From Sweltsa coloradensis (lineage: Eukaryota; Arthropoda; Insecta; Plecoptera; Chloroperlidae), in contig JAMZAV010000635.1 in assembly GCA_024449915.1 (NCBI GenBank), positions 1 through 64,000 of the forward strand: 64,000 bases of DNA. Direction: 5' to 3'. The translations under genes and the position numbers were made by a program. The first letter of the stretch is position 1. Each line of letters opens with the position of its first letter. A model generated the notes under the pieces. The model searched no databases. It was not told where the DNA came from and saw nothing but the letters and a program-made list of their open reading frames with translations. This document shows, one piece after another, positions 23,130 to 34,870 of the stretch.

Positions 23130-23541
23130 ATTCGTATTTAGAGTTTACCCACTCAGTCTCACTCATAACTGATTTTCAGTGGGGAACATTAAACCAAAGC
23201 GAAACAGACAGCCCTGTAGGCCCGACGTAATCGATGAGTGAGCAACAACCAACCAAAGATCAATATTTTTAATAGGAAATAAAGCAATCAGTGGTATGGA
23301 CAGTGCGAACACCCGCGGATCAACGCCAGAATCAACAAGGCCGATTCAGAACACTTTGAATTTATTATGTGCCTCGTTGCCAGGACGGCTCTAAAGTCAC
23401 TGTTGACAAATTCCTAAGCCAAGAACTGATGGACTCAAGTCCAAATCAGAAGTTTAAAAACTTCTGCCTAGAGCAGGAATCGAACCCTGGACCTTCTACA
23501 TGGGAAGCAGAGACGCGAACGACAAGACCAACGAGCCACAC
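23095..23541 (-). mobile_element. tRNA-derived SINE, copy 2
   Basis: The (AAAT)n tail at 23,095-23,131 is at the 3' end of the minus-strand element. The body matches copy 1 (CATAACTGATTTTCAGTGGG, GGACAGTGCGAACACCCGCG, GACGGCTC.AAAGTCAC), and the tRNA-like head at about 23,478-23,538 has the B box complement GAATCGAACCCT. About 85-90% similar to copy 1 by eye. Confidence 0.85.
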
Positions 23542-23759
23542 AACATTCTGGTGCCTTTGGTTTCTAGGTAGTGGTGATCCCCAAACTGTTGAGGCGTAGA
23601 ACCATGTGTGCTGGTTCCAAGAGAAATGGGGTGTCTAGTTTGGAGGCCGGTGGCAGAGTTGAAAGAAAATGTTCTAGGTGGCCGTGTCGCAGGGAAGTTA
23701 GTGCAAAGAGAGGCGACATGGATGTGACCAGTGAGCTTCCCGGTGGAGTGGGTTGGTAA

Positions 23760-25480
23760 GAAGGTAGAGTTGTTCCGGGAAGGCGTACATATCTGTAATG
23801 TTGGTTTCAGGTGTCGGGATCATGACGTGCTGTCGAAGGTGGCGGTCCACAAAGGAGGATGTCCTCTCAGTGGGCGAGTTGAAGCTGGATAGTACCACTA
23901 GTAGCTCAGGTTTATTACCATTTAATTACGAATTGTTCAAAGAAGTCCAAGGTTTTATTGTTTAATTTTATTCTTACGTTTACTTTTATATTATTATTGC
24001 TAAAAATTTATCTTTAATCTTGGGTATGTTCCATACAACCAAGAGTTTCAGGAAGGCTTTGGACGGCACTAACTTCGGACCGTGGTGGGCAAAGAAAGCA
24101 ATTTTAACATGGCTACGATAGGCAGATAAGAAGAAATTGTGTACTTTTCATCGCCTACATTGATTTAGAAATGTATACGACGCAAAATGTCAATATATTT
24201 TATAGCTAAGGTTCTTCCAGTAACATTGAAATATTTTTGTCATCCACGAAACGGTAGATCTACTCCCAAAGCGTCGATAGTGGCCAGCTGGCATAGCACT
24301 CAGGCCGGCTTTTACATGGTTCCAGCTTTTAAATGTTTTTGAAAAAATCATAGCTTTAATTTCCAATGTTTCCTTGCTAAACCATAACAGATATAAGAAT
24401 ACATATTCAATTGGTTTGAACTGACAAATGTTATGCAACTTTAAGGTATAACATCTTCAATAAAAATCACCCTTATAATGTGTTTAGATGGCGCTAACGT
24501 AATGTTTGCCCACCAGTCCGCCGCAACAGTCGGCCGCAACAGTCGGTGCGACATCATCTGAAACTCTCATATTGTGCTCCAAGTGCATAGTTTCACAATA
24601 TGACCTTTGCAAGTGGCTGGTCACTACATACCAGGAACCACATTCCAAGCATTCCCTGATCGTGGTTGTCTTTGTATGCAATCTTTGTATACCGTCATTA
24701 GTCTAGGTTCTGTCATTTTAGTTTTACATTCACTTTAGATTTCCATGCATTCTGGTACGTAACAGCAAGTTGACGTTTATTTCAGACTTTCGAGTTCAAT
24801 CGCATCAATTTGTAGGTGACTGGAGAAAGGACTTTTCTTCTGACCTACTCTCATCGACTTATACTCTTGGTGTCAGTCGTGCATAAGCTATTCAATAGCT
24901 TGGCTACTCTAATGGATAGTTGCCTTAAGCGTGAGAAATCATCCCATAAATACCCCATCCTCACCGGCTAGTAACGTATCCTTTCAAAAAGGGTACATTA
25001 AAAAATAATACACAAAACTACGTTACGAGGGCGAGATCGTGCATTGAGAAAGAGAGAGGAAAGTCATGTTGGTAGTGACATACGCCCAAGTGCTGTCGGG
25101 GCAGATGAGGTTTCTAGTCCCTTGACCCTTACGCATCTATGAGCTCACACGGGCAGAACCCTGACGTAAGCGCCGGTAGTCGGTGGATAAGAAGGAACTT
25201 TCTTAAATGTCTTTACTACCATGTGACATTCTTGTTACGGGTGCTACGGGCGCTGGGAACATGCTAAGGCAAGTGGAGACCCTTTTGAAATGAATTACTT
25301 GGGAGTTAGCCAGACTGTCAGCTGATGATAATCACGTGCACACAATGCTACTATCATATAGAGTTAACCTGAACCCTAAATAGTAAATACTGACTATGTA
25401 CCCATTGCATATGCATAGCATTGGCCAAGTATTGAACTCTTTACATGTGAAATTTTTAATATTCCAAGACTTGAAACGTC
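23760..25480. other. non-coding stretch, nothing recognised
   Basis: Mixed-composition sequence with only short frames. No transposon termini or RNA genes were found on either strand. Confidence 0.4.
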
Positions 25481-25488
25481 TACTAGTA

Positions 25489-25918
25489 CAGGGGTGGACA
25501 ATTACCGGTCGCCCGCTCGTCCGGGCGAGTAAAAATTTCATGCTGGCCCCTAAATCATCAAGAAGCAAATACATTTTTCATTTTTTTTATTTTTATTTAA
25601 ACAATTGGAAATTTTAATTTAATTTTCGTCAAAATTTTAATTTTTGTTGACTTGCCCGTAAAAGTAGTTTGACCCAAAGCAGACGGCCTCTTGAACATAG
25701 ATGCTACCAGTGCATCCTAAAAATTATTATTAATAAATTTTTTTGATTTGATTAAATTGAATATTGATACAAATTCGCTTTAAATCGTGTTTTAGGCAGT
25801 CGCACGTTATGCAATACCCAAAAAAAATTAGCCTTCGGCGGATGGGGCTTCGCCCCAGACCCCAGCTGCACCGCGAAAGTGCTGGCCCCTAACTTTTTTG
25901 TCAATTTGTCCACCCCTG
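25489..25918. mobile_element. non-autonomous hAT element, 430 bp
   Basis: The ends CAGGGGTGGACAATT and TTTGTCCACCCCTG are inverted repeats. Flanks TACTAGTA (25,481-25,488) and TGCTAGTA (25,919-25,926) match 7 of 8. GCTGGCCCCTAA occurs near both ends in the same strand. Non-coding. Confidence 0.8.
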
Positions 25919-26089
25919 TGCTAGTATGTGGCAAAACGCAGTGTTGGTAAAGCGATGAATTACCGGAAATACAACAAAATCCGAAGTTTAAACAAAACTA
26001 AAATTATAAAACCTTAGAACCTTTTTTTAAAGAACCTTAGAATGTGAAAAAATTATTACAATCGGTTAAAGCATGTAAGTGTTATAAGT

Positions 26090-26525
26090 CAAAGAATTGT
26101 TAAAAAAAAATTTAAAAAATTAAAATTTTGATTTTCATGAGAAATAATTTTTCGATTACGCTCAAATTTCACACGAATATCTTAATTCATAAAATTATGG
26201 TTCTGTGAAAAACTAATTAAAATCGGATAAAGCATGTAGGTGTTAAAAGTCGAAGAAATTTAAAAAAAATCGAAAAAGATCATAAAATTGCGATTTTTAT
26301 GAGAAATAATTTTTCGATTGCGCTCAAAAACGTGGCAGTTCTAAGTTCAGAGATTTCGAAGGTCTCCAGAAAATTTCATTGCAATTGGAGTATCGGTTTA
26401 GCCGGAATCGTGCTGACAAACACACAATAATACAGAAAAAAAAGAAGAAAAAAAAAACATTCCGGATTTTTTTCTCCAGTGTAGTGAAATGGAATCTTCG
26501 CTTTGCTCGCTACGCTCATCCAATT
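26090..26525 (-). repeat. repeat distantly related to family A
   Basis: It shares ATGAGAAATAATTTTTCGATT blocks (twice) and TTCTAAGTTCAGAGATTTCG, then an A-rich tract and a terminus CTTCGCTTTGCTC...CTCATCCAAT, matching the fixed right end of inverted family A copies. Diverged elsewhere. Confidence 0.55.
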
Positions 26526-26529
26526 AAAT

Positions 26530-28359
26530 TTCCTTATCAACAGTCTTGAATTTGCCTTTCAAATAACTTTAAATAACATATTTCATCTGATAATTACTAT
26601 CTAATAATTAGCAACCTAATTCTCTCATCAGAACTCTTTATATAATTCTGTGTAATTTTGTGTATTCCAATGTCATGTTTGTGGCGGGCTGAGAAGCTCC
26701 ATTCTGATTACGTTCTTTAGTTATAAACAACAGCCGGCAAGTATTTAAAGGGTTGCGGCACTGTGATTGGTCGAGCGGGGGAACAGTGGAACGTCTTATG
26801 TCAATTGTCTCAGGGAATGGGCGGAAGTTGTGCTGAAACACTCGTTTGCGCCTGCACACTAAGTCGTTGAAGGCTACGAGAAGAGGGTGAGCCTAGCAAG
26901 GCGTCACTTCAATTTTTAGTAAAAATCAGTGTTTAAGCGAAATATCCGTCTCAATAAGTGTGGCCTATTGTTGCCAGGGCGTTAATACGAAGATTAAAGC
27001 ATAAATCATCAAAATCCGTTCATAGATTTACGAGAATTCACAAGATTAAGATTTCCAAATTTGGCGTCGCTTTGTTTAGCATTGAACTGTGAGCTTTTTA
27101 CAACCACGTGTCTTCGAAAACGGGAAGCAGCCGTTTTTGCGCCGTAAGTCTACAATATTTCTTTGAAGCCTCATTTTGGGACATGACCAGGTAGTAGCAC
27201 GATTTGTGGTCGTTGAAAGAACATTTTGAATAAGTTTTAAGAGGTATTTTGGGCTTAGGAGCCACTTTGAAGCAGCAAGATAGTGTGGTCGGATACCACA
27301 TGCTACGCGGGTGTTGAGACTTGTAGTCGCTTGCGTGTTATTTACTTGAGAATAAGACTTGTGAGAAGCGGGGACTTCGTCCGCCAAGTTGAAATAAACC
27401 TTGGTATTATTATTATTATTAGCTGAGTGGAGAGAGAGATCGTCACGGAGCATCGTAGGGCCTAACGTCAGCCGCCGTCGAGTTAGCTACGAGAATAAAA
27501 CTTTTTGATAAGGAGTGCGGACTGAAAACTACCCCAGATTTTTGGCTAAAAAAACCAAAAACTGTAAAAACAATTGGCAATCGTCGGACCCGTACGGTTG
27601 GAAAAAAAACGATCCCGTGGGATTTAAAACTCAACTAAAAACTATTCTTCCATCCGTTTGTAAACATATTCCCGAGCCGTGTTTTAAACTTCTACGACGG
27701 TTTTTATCTACGTTGCGCCCCGGGGTTGAAAAGGCCCGGGGCCCGCTACGAAGCGAACGTCAGTTACCTTGGAACTGCCCGATAGCGCGGGGGGTTTGTT
27801 GTCATGATTGTTCCAACCGCATGATACGTGCGAGAGCTCAACCTGGCATCGAACCTAGGACAAATCCGATCAAAACCCAAAACCTTCAAATACTTTGGGC
27901 CATCACAAATGAACGATATTCCAAAAACCTTTTACTTAATTTAAATGTATATCACTTTTTTGAAAATTAAATTTTATTTTAATAACAAACCCAACTTAGG
28001 AATTGACAAGCTGATCACTAGGAGGTATTTTTTTTAAGGTTGAACATCTTTTGACCCCGTACCCTTTGTACTATTTTGTGACACATAAAGCCCTTTTTGG
28101 GTGCTTTAACCCTTGTGTACTTTAATTTATTTTTGATTTAGCATAGTTCCTTTAAAAATTTTTTTTTCATCATTGTCCCCATATATTTTTATTATAAATT
28201 CAGCCTTCAAAGCTCATTATTATTGCCTTTACCCCAAATTTAGTCCATACTTCATTGACTTTTTGAGTGAAGAGCAACCCAAAAATAACGATAACCATAC
28301 CCTATACGACTTATTCAGGAAGAGAAAAAACCCCCCCAATTGAGTAAGTAACTTGTGGT
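26530..28359. other. non-coding stretch of unclear origin with LTR-like hints
   Basis: 26,660-26,900 has a TATTTAAAG box (26,738) and CTGTGATTGGTC (inverted CCAAT); 27,391-27,420 has AATAAACC then (TTA)n. These could be promoter and polyadenylation parts of an LTR, but there is no second LTR, primer-binding site or gag/pol. The 151-codon frame at 27,515-27,970 contains a tRNA-like B-box translation and is not believed. Confidence 0.3.
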
Positions 28360-28890
28360 TACGCTGTGTGGCGTAGGCCTATATGAACGTTCTTAAAAAC
28401 CCTTTTAATAACATATTTAAAATAAGTTATTATTTGTTATTAATAACTTCAAATGCGGCCGTGTGACTGCGGTTCTGGGGCGCTCCTAAAATTAAGTTTT
28501 TGGGGGGTCTTTTGCGTGTTCTTGGTGTTTTGGGGGTATTGTTTTTTAAACAGTTATGATTAATTGAATTTGGGATTGTTAGGAGTATTTTTAGTGATTT
28601 TAGGGAAGCTGTAGTGTTTGAAATTAGGCCTGACTAGCTGGCGGGGGTGTTTCATTCACCGTTTTAGGTTAAAATAGGCCTAGGCCACAGGGCTAGGGTA
28701 GGCCTAGACGTGTTTAGCCATAGGCCTACTGTGTTTTGGGTATAATTATTCTATTAGGCCCTAGGGGAAACTGTTAGGAGTGTTTTTAGTAGTTCTTAGT
28801 TAGTGTAGGTGCTTGAAAGTGTAGTCCTAGGCGCACGTGGTTTTCGGTTTTTCTTTTCTTGAGTTAGGCTAGGCATAGGCCTAGGCGTGT

Positions 28891-29112
28891 TTGTTTTCTT
28901 TATTTATTGCTAGTTCTATTAATTGTGAGATGAGTAAGCATAGTTTTGTAAGGGTGTGGGGTGATAGTGTTGAGTCTGATGCCGCGGTAGGGTGTGAGGG
29001 AGAGTGTGAGATGTGGTTCCACATAGGGTGTGGTGGGGTGAGCAAGGGTGTGTACAAGATGCTGCAAGTTGAAAGTCATGGCTTGTGTGGAAGTGTAAGG
29101 AGTGCAGGGTAG
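28891..29112 (+). pseudogene. LINE ORF1, PHD-like zinc finger
   Basis: The frame reads MSKHSFVRVWGDSVESDAAV followed by GCEGECEMWFHIGCGGVSKG, a PHD-like C-x2-C...C-x3-C-x4-H-x2-C pattern whose first two cysteines are lost (VRVWG where CxxCG is expected). The cross-brace finger is used by ORF1 proteins of several CR1/L2-type LINEs, probably in nucleic-acid or chromatin binding. The frame breaks at 29,112; the following 900 bp looks like a coiled-coil and linker region whose frame cannot be followed. Confidence 0.65.
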
Positions 29113-30168
29113 CCTACCTGGGGTTGGACGAGTGTCTGTGAGGAAGGGATGAATGGATCAGATGGTGAAGGATGTACAGGAGTGAAGAAGGAACTAGAGT
29201 GCCTGAGGAGTAGGGAAGTAGGCCTGGCCTGGGGGACTGGATGCAAGGGGGATGTGCTTAGGGATTGTGGGGGGTTGAGTGTGCGTAAAGCAGGTTGGGG
29301 GGGAAAATAAGGGCGTGAGGGGTGAGTAAAAGTTGGGGGTGTAGGCCTAAGTTTGGGTTTTAGTTTCAGGTTCTGGTGGGGTGTTAGACACGGGGGTAGA
29401 GGGTGCAGGGGCTGATGGAGTAGGAGAGTTGCTTGGTATAAGTTGGTGGGGTGAGGCAGGGGGGTGAGCGGGTAGAGAATGAGGTTTGGTGAATGTTGGG
29501 AGGGGGGATGCGAATGGGGGAAGTAAGGAAGCTGATCGAGTGTTAGGCATGTTAGCGAGGGAAACGTTAGGAAAGGGTTAAGTGAAGGGAATGGGGGGGA
29601 GAGGGGCCAACACAGGGAGACACTACGAATGGGGGATTCAATTGATTAGGGGGGCAGCGCGGGAGTGGCAGGCAAGGGGTGGGGAGGTTGAGGTGTATGT
29701 GGGATTAGAGTGAGTGAAATGACTGAGATTGTAGGCGTAGAAGGGGTAGTGAGAGAGTGAGTGTAGTGATGCTGAATGTGGGTAAAAATGATCTTGGTGC
29801 GGGTGTGAATGCAAGGGATGTGGCGGGGAGGGTGAAGGAGTTAGTGACAGTGGTGCAGGGGAAAGTATAGGCAGGAAAGGGGTGGTTGTGGCTGGTTTTC
29901 TGGATAGGGAGGATGGGAGAGGGATTAGGAGGGAGCTAATAGATGAGGTGAATGAGTGTGTGGCTGAGGTGTGTGAATGAGCAGGGGTGCGTTGTTTGTA
30001 AATAGCAGATCATGGTAGGTAGAAGATTCTTGGAAAGGGGACGGATTGCACTTAGTTAAGGAGGGGGGTAGGGAACTTGGTAAGACTTTTTGTCGGGGTT
30101 GCTGAGAATCTTAAGTGACCAGGCGGGGGCCATGCAGGAGGGGTAAGGGGGAAAGGAAGCAAGGGGTT

Positions 30169-30870
30169 AAGGTTATGACTGTTAATTGTAGGAGTATTAG
30201 GGGAGGGGAAAGAGTTGAAAAGCTGTGGGGTCTGATTGAGGTATATGAGCCTGATGTGATTGTGTGTGTGGAAACATGGTTGAATGATGACATTTATGAT
30301 GGGGAGGTTAGCCGTCAAGGGTATGATATATTCAGGAGGGATAGAAATAAGTATGGGGGGGGGGTGATGATAGTTTGTAGGCATGAGCTTAGGGGGAGAC
30401 TGTTGTGGTCAGATGAGGGGGGTTGAGATGCTGGGTGTTAGGGTCACCTTGGGGAGGGAACTTCCATGGATGTGGTAGGCGTGTATAGACCTAGTGATAA
30501 TGGGGAATGGGAGGTTTTAAATAAGCTAGAGGAGGTTTGTAGTGCGTAGTAAGGATAGAGTGTTGTGTTATAGCAGGGGATCTAAACTTGCCCGGGGTGC
30601 ATTGGGGAAAGGGGGGGGAGAGGATGTAGGAGGTAGGAAGCAGGGGTGGGCTTGTATGGTATTAATGAGGGGTTATACAGGCTGTAGGGGAGGGTACAAG
30701 GGCACGGAAGGGGGGAAAATAATATTTTAGATGTAATATTAGTTTTGGGCCCGGGAAAAGGTTTTAGTCAGGTCGAGGTTGTAGAGGGGATAAGTGACCA
30801 TAGAGTCCCAATAGTGTTAGTTAGCGTTAGTAGGGCATGGTGACGATGGAGGTTTGGGGGTCAAATTGGG
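30169..30870 (+). pseudogene. LINE endonuclease domain (APE-type), frameshifted
   Basis: The clean part (to 30,426) contains VMTVNCRSIRGG, PDVIVCVETWLND and GGGVMIVCRHEL, the usual N-terminal boxes of APE-like LINE endonucleases, including the catalytic Glu in ETWL. After a frame change come a YRP.D-like box (about 30,483-30,500), DLN-like sequence near 30,580, and ILDVIL...VEVVEGISDHRVPIV (about 30,722-30,816) with the SDH catalytic box. The enzyme nicks the target DNA for target-primed reverse transcription. At least three frameshifts occur. Confidence 0.75.
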
Positions 30871-32860
30871 GGTAAGTTGATGAGGCGGTATGATAGGGCA
30901 GATGTTCAAGGGTTGCAAGAAGAATTAGGAAGAATGTATGAGGAGTGGTCTCGGGAGGAAAGGGGGGTAAATGAGATGTGGGAAAGTTTTCTAGATATAT
31001 TTAGGGCTCTTTGGAAAGGTTTGTACCGCAGGTAGCAAAAGGGAAATGGGGGTCCGGTTTTTTACAATAGAAGAATTAGATGGTTGAAGAGAAAATGTAG
31101 GAGCGTGTATGGGAAGTATCGGAGGGCTGGGAGGGGTAAGAAAAAGCTTAAGGAATGGGAGGAGATACTTGATAGGGCTAAGGTTTACGCTAGGGACGAT
31201 TATATGATGAGGTTTTAAAGGATGGGGACCGGGAATTAGGGACAGCGGGGGCAATTACAGCCTTAAAGGGGGCAAAGGACGGGTGGCAATACCTACTCTT
31301 AAGGGGGGGGAAAGGATATACGTTAGCGACCAGATAAGGGCGGAGGCTTTAAATTCCTATTATGGGGGGGTGTTTCAGGAGAAAAGGGATACAGGGGAAA
31401 CAGTGCAGGGAAAGGGGACACCCACTCACAATTTCAGATAGGGATTAAGAGGGTGTTGGGTAAGAGGTTGTAGGAAAGGCTCCAGGGCAAGGGCGGCTTG
31501 GGGTGCAATTTTAAAATTGGGGTATGCCGCGTAAGGTTCTAGGGAGTATGTAGGGAAAATCTTTTAAATGAGGGTAAGTCCCCAAGGGTTTGGGGGAGGG
31601 ACTCGTGGGTGCCAATTCATAAGGGGGCGATAGGTACAAAAGGAAATTATAGCCAGTTAGCTTGATTCAGTAGGAGCAAATTATGGAGAGGGTAGTTGCA
31701 GACTATGTAGGAACTCTTGGAAGGGGAGGGCGTGGTTCACGGATCTCAACAGGTTCAGGGAAAATTTTCTTGTGACACTCAATGGTAGGATTAGTTCAGG
31801 ATATGGGGACATTTTGGACAGTGGGGGGAAGTAGATGCTGTTTTTCTAGGATTTTGAAAAGGGGTTTGATAAAGTCTCGCACGATTTGCTAAAGGAGAGG
31901 TAAACAATGTGGTGGGGGATAAAGGATGGTGGGTGGTTGGAGATTTCTTTAAGGTAGGTCTCAGAGGTTAGGGTTGGGGTACCTTTCCATAGTATGAGGT
32001 TACATCGGGGGTACCGCAGGGTCAGTGTTAGACCTTTGTTGTTTATATGTTTATAAATGACTGGGCAGGAATAACATCAAGAATAAGATTAAATTGCAAT
32101 GTGTGTTTGTATAGAGCATAAGGGGGATTGGGTTTTAGGTTGTTGCAGGCAGTCTGGGGGTAATAGGGGGTCACAGCAAATAAGATGGGTTGAACATAGG
32201 TAATGTAAGGTGTTGTTTCTCGCGAAGATTAATTAAGGTAAGTAGGACATACACTTTAAGGGGCTTTTTATGGAGAAAGTAGGAACTTATAAGTATTTAG
32301 GGGGTGATGTTTGGCAGAGGTTTTTGGGGTTGGGGGATCAGGTGCAAAAGTTGTTAAGAAGGGAAATAGGGCTTGGGTTTTTTAGGGAAAAATCTAAGAG
32401 GGCCATCGGGAGGTTAAAGATCGGCATATAATGTGGTTGACCTGTCCGGGAGTAGGGGGCGGCGGCATGGGATCCGTTAATTTTTGGGGGGGTTTTGGAA
32501 GTAAGAAAGAAACGTGGGCGGCAAGAAGGGTTACGGGAAAGGTTAGGGGGTGGCGGTGGAAGGGGTGATAAGGGGAATGTAGAGAAGTATATGACGGTCA
32601 CTCCAATGCTAGGAGATTTGGGGGGTGGGAGTCATTAGGGGGAAAAAGAAGGGAGGTTAGGTTGTGAAATATGTACAGGGCGGCTGGGGGAAGGAGGGGG
32701 TGGGGGGACATCCGCAATAGGCTACAAGAGGGGCTTTACAGGGAAGGGGGATCATTCAGGGAAGTTCCAGCGAAATTAGAAAGAAGGGATCTGGTCGGTA
32801 GGGTTTTCAGGGGAAAGGATGTTAGGGAATGGAATGATTCCCGGGGGGATTTGAGGTAGT
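30871..32860 (+). pseudogene. LINE reverse transcriptase and C-terminal region, frameshifted
   Basis: Recognisable pieces include RIRWLKRKCRSVYGKYRRAG (about 31,067), the palm box VDAVFL-DFEKGFDKVSHDLL (31,831-31,890, one extra G between halves), EVTSGVPQGSVL (31,995-32,031) followed by an INDWAG-like stretch, and a C-terminal FREVPAKLERRDLVGRVFRG region. The (Y/F)ADD catalytic box expected near 32,100 is not legible. Together these are the finger, palm and thumb order of a LINE RT. Stop codons and shifts make it non-coding as written. Confidence 0.75.
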
Positions 32861-33719
32861 GGGCTTTGGGAAATTTTGGATCTTTTTTTAGGGGGGGACA
32901 GTAATTGGGTGGGGGGGAGTGAGGGGTTTTCCCACCGGGCGAAGGGCCCATTTGAAACCGTAAAAAATGTTAGTTTTTATGTTTAACCTTTTCTCTCTTT
33001 CCCTTAAATGTGAAGCCTGCCTAACCTTAGAGTCTGAAAAAATGTCCTCCTTTTGTAAATCAGTTTTTATAACAGAAAAGGATAGAAGTTAAAAAAATAA
33101 ATAAATAAATAAAAAAATAAAAATAAAAAAATAAAAAAAAGGTTGCCCTCTTTTTTCTTGTTTTCTTTGTTTTGTGTTCTCAAAAATTTTCCTATTTAAC
33201 TTCAGTAATTTTTGGACTAATTATATATTGATTTTTTTTTGATAATTTGGATTAGTTACTTTTGATTTTTTTTTGACACCTTTCTTAACCAAAAGCGATC
33301 CGGTTGAGTCTAGTCCGAGGCTTTCCCAAAGATAATTCTCCCCCGAGGAATTATTTTTAACAATATTAACCCTCTGAATATTTTTCAAAATTTTTCTTTT
33401 AGACTCAAATTTTTTTAAATTTAAACTTTTTTTTAAATATTTCCCAAAGGGGCGTTTAAACCCTTTTACGCCATTTGGCACCCCAACGTTAGGGAAAGCG
33501 CCCGTTCTGCTAAATTGTATATGACTGTTTTATTTTTAAAGTAGCAAAAAAAGGAATAATCACTTTTTTATCTAAATAAAGCAAAAATGGGGAACTATTC
33601 TCAATTTCTGTAAGTTTTAGCCCCAAAATATGCAATTAATTTAAAAATTGGCTTGAAAAAACTTTTCTGAACGTATAGTTAGCCCCATGACATTTAAAAA
33701 TAAAATTAGCAAAAAAGCT

Positions 33720-34319
33720 AGCTAATTAAAATTTAGGTTAACTTTATTTGGCCAAAAAATATTTTTTTGGGGTAATACGTGTTTTTTTCGCTGAAGGGTA
33801 GTGATTGCTGTGCTATTTTTATGACAAAATATGCCTTTACCGGATTTAACTATCCCACATATAAAAAAAAAATTTGTAAAAAAACAGCCAATTTTTCCAA
33901 AATAAAAAGCAATGAGATCTAAAAAAAATGCCAAGATTATGACTACCCTCCTACCTTTTCGAAATTTTAATCAAAAATTAAACTTTGCCCTATGATTATC
34001 CTTGCAAGCAGGCGAAATTTTTTTTTGAAAACTATTGTTTTTAAATGTAAAAGTTTGTAAATTTATTTTGCCAAGCTTTGAAAAGGAGACGTCATAGGGA
34101 AAAAGTAAATTTTTTGATTAAAATTGCAAAAATGTAGGGGGGTGACTACTTACTTGGCTTTTTCTTTTAGATCTCATTGCATTGATTTTTAAAGGGTTTG
34201 GCTGTTATTACAAGTTTTTTTGTTATTTGTGGGATCTCATTACTTTTTAAATTTCCTTTGAAAAATTTATTTGTTAAAGTACAAAATTTATAAGTCGATT
34301 TAATTATTGATATGGTATC
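33720..34319. repeat. foldback family copy 2 (degraded), interrupted by a hAT insertion
   Basis: The words GAGATCTAAAAAAAATGCCAAG and CTTTTAGATCTCATTGC, and ATTTTGCCAAGCTTTG near the centre, match the palindrome at 7.9-8.3 kb in the same order. The match continues to GATTTAATTATTGATATGG before the hAT end at 34,320. Confidence 0.65.
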
Positions 34320-34870
34320 AGGGGCGGCTCGGCTAGCGCACAACGCACGCGCACCCCAAATATTTGCACAACAAAAAAAAAATTTAATTTTAAATCCTTC
34401 TAAATTTTTCCAACACCATTTTTTCAATTTAAAATTTTAAATTTAATATTTTTTATGGCGGGGCCAAACGCTTTCGCAGTAGTCATTCTGCAGTCCGCTT
34501 TTCACCGCCCGTCCTAGCATCCATTCATACTCGGAACTGGGCTCGAATCTAAACACATTCCTTGTCGGAACATTCTTGCCATACTCCATAAGCCCATGCT
34601 TTAGTTTTGAAAACTCCCGGGTTTTTTTTAACGGGGTTTCTAATAGAAAAATTTTTCCCCCCAGCGTAGGGGCCGGCGGCAGGCCGGCCGGTACCCTTTA
34701 AAACCAGCCACGAAGGATGGGGGGGGGTAGGGGGGGGGGGGGGTGGAGGCTGTCGTCTCCAGTTTACATTCACACGGTAACCTGTTTTTTCTTGTAATGT
34801 CTTTGGTGTGTTGTCGTGTGTTGTGTTCATAATCCCGTGTAGTGTAGTGAGTATAAATAATAATTATAAA
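34320..34870 (+). mobile_element. left end of the hAT transposon carrying the transposase remnant
   Basis: CAGGGGCGGCTCGGCTAGCG begins abruptly inside foldback copy 2, at a point where the related 8.4 kb copy continues without it. The end resembles hAT termini (CAGGG...). A matching right end was not found; the element is interrupted by tandem repeats after 36,490. Confidence 0.5.

Larger units (their letters stand above)
28360..33127 (+). mobile_element. CR1/L2-like non-LTR retrotransposon (LINE), nearly full length, frames broken
   Basis: From left to right on the plus strand: a TAGGCCTA-rich leader (about 28,360-28,890), an ORF1 with a PHD-like finger, an apurinic endonuclease-like domain (from 30,169), a reverse transcriptase (about 30,880-32,100), a C-terminal region (to about 32,860), and a 3' tail TTTGTAAATCAGTTTTTATA with (TAAA)n (33,050-33,127). 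An ORF1 with a PHD finger plus APE and RT is a known CR1/L2-type layout. Most damage is one- or two-base indels at G or A runs, with motifs otherwise legible, which suggests sequencing error on a fairly young copy rather than great age. The 5' boundary is uncertain. Confidence 0.8.

Noticed and set aside
23369..23599. 76-codon frame containing EQESNPGPSTW
   Set aside because: It is a translation of the tRNA-like SINE head and body, not a gene.
26660..27420. Possible LTR with TATTTAAAG, an inverted CCAAT and AATAAA
   Set aside because: No second LTR, primer-binding site, polypurine tract or gag/pol remnant was found.
27515..27970. 151-codon plus-strand frame
   Set aside because: It contains a tRNA B-box translation (QPGIEPRT), lies in the error-prone block and has no recognisable domain.
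29347..29550. Minus-strand Pro/Ser-rich frames over 29.3-32.9 kb
   Set aside because: They are antisense shadows of the G-rich LINE sense strand.
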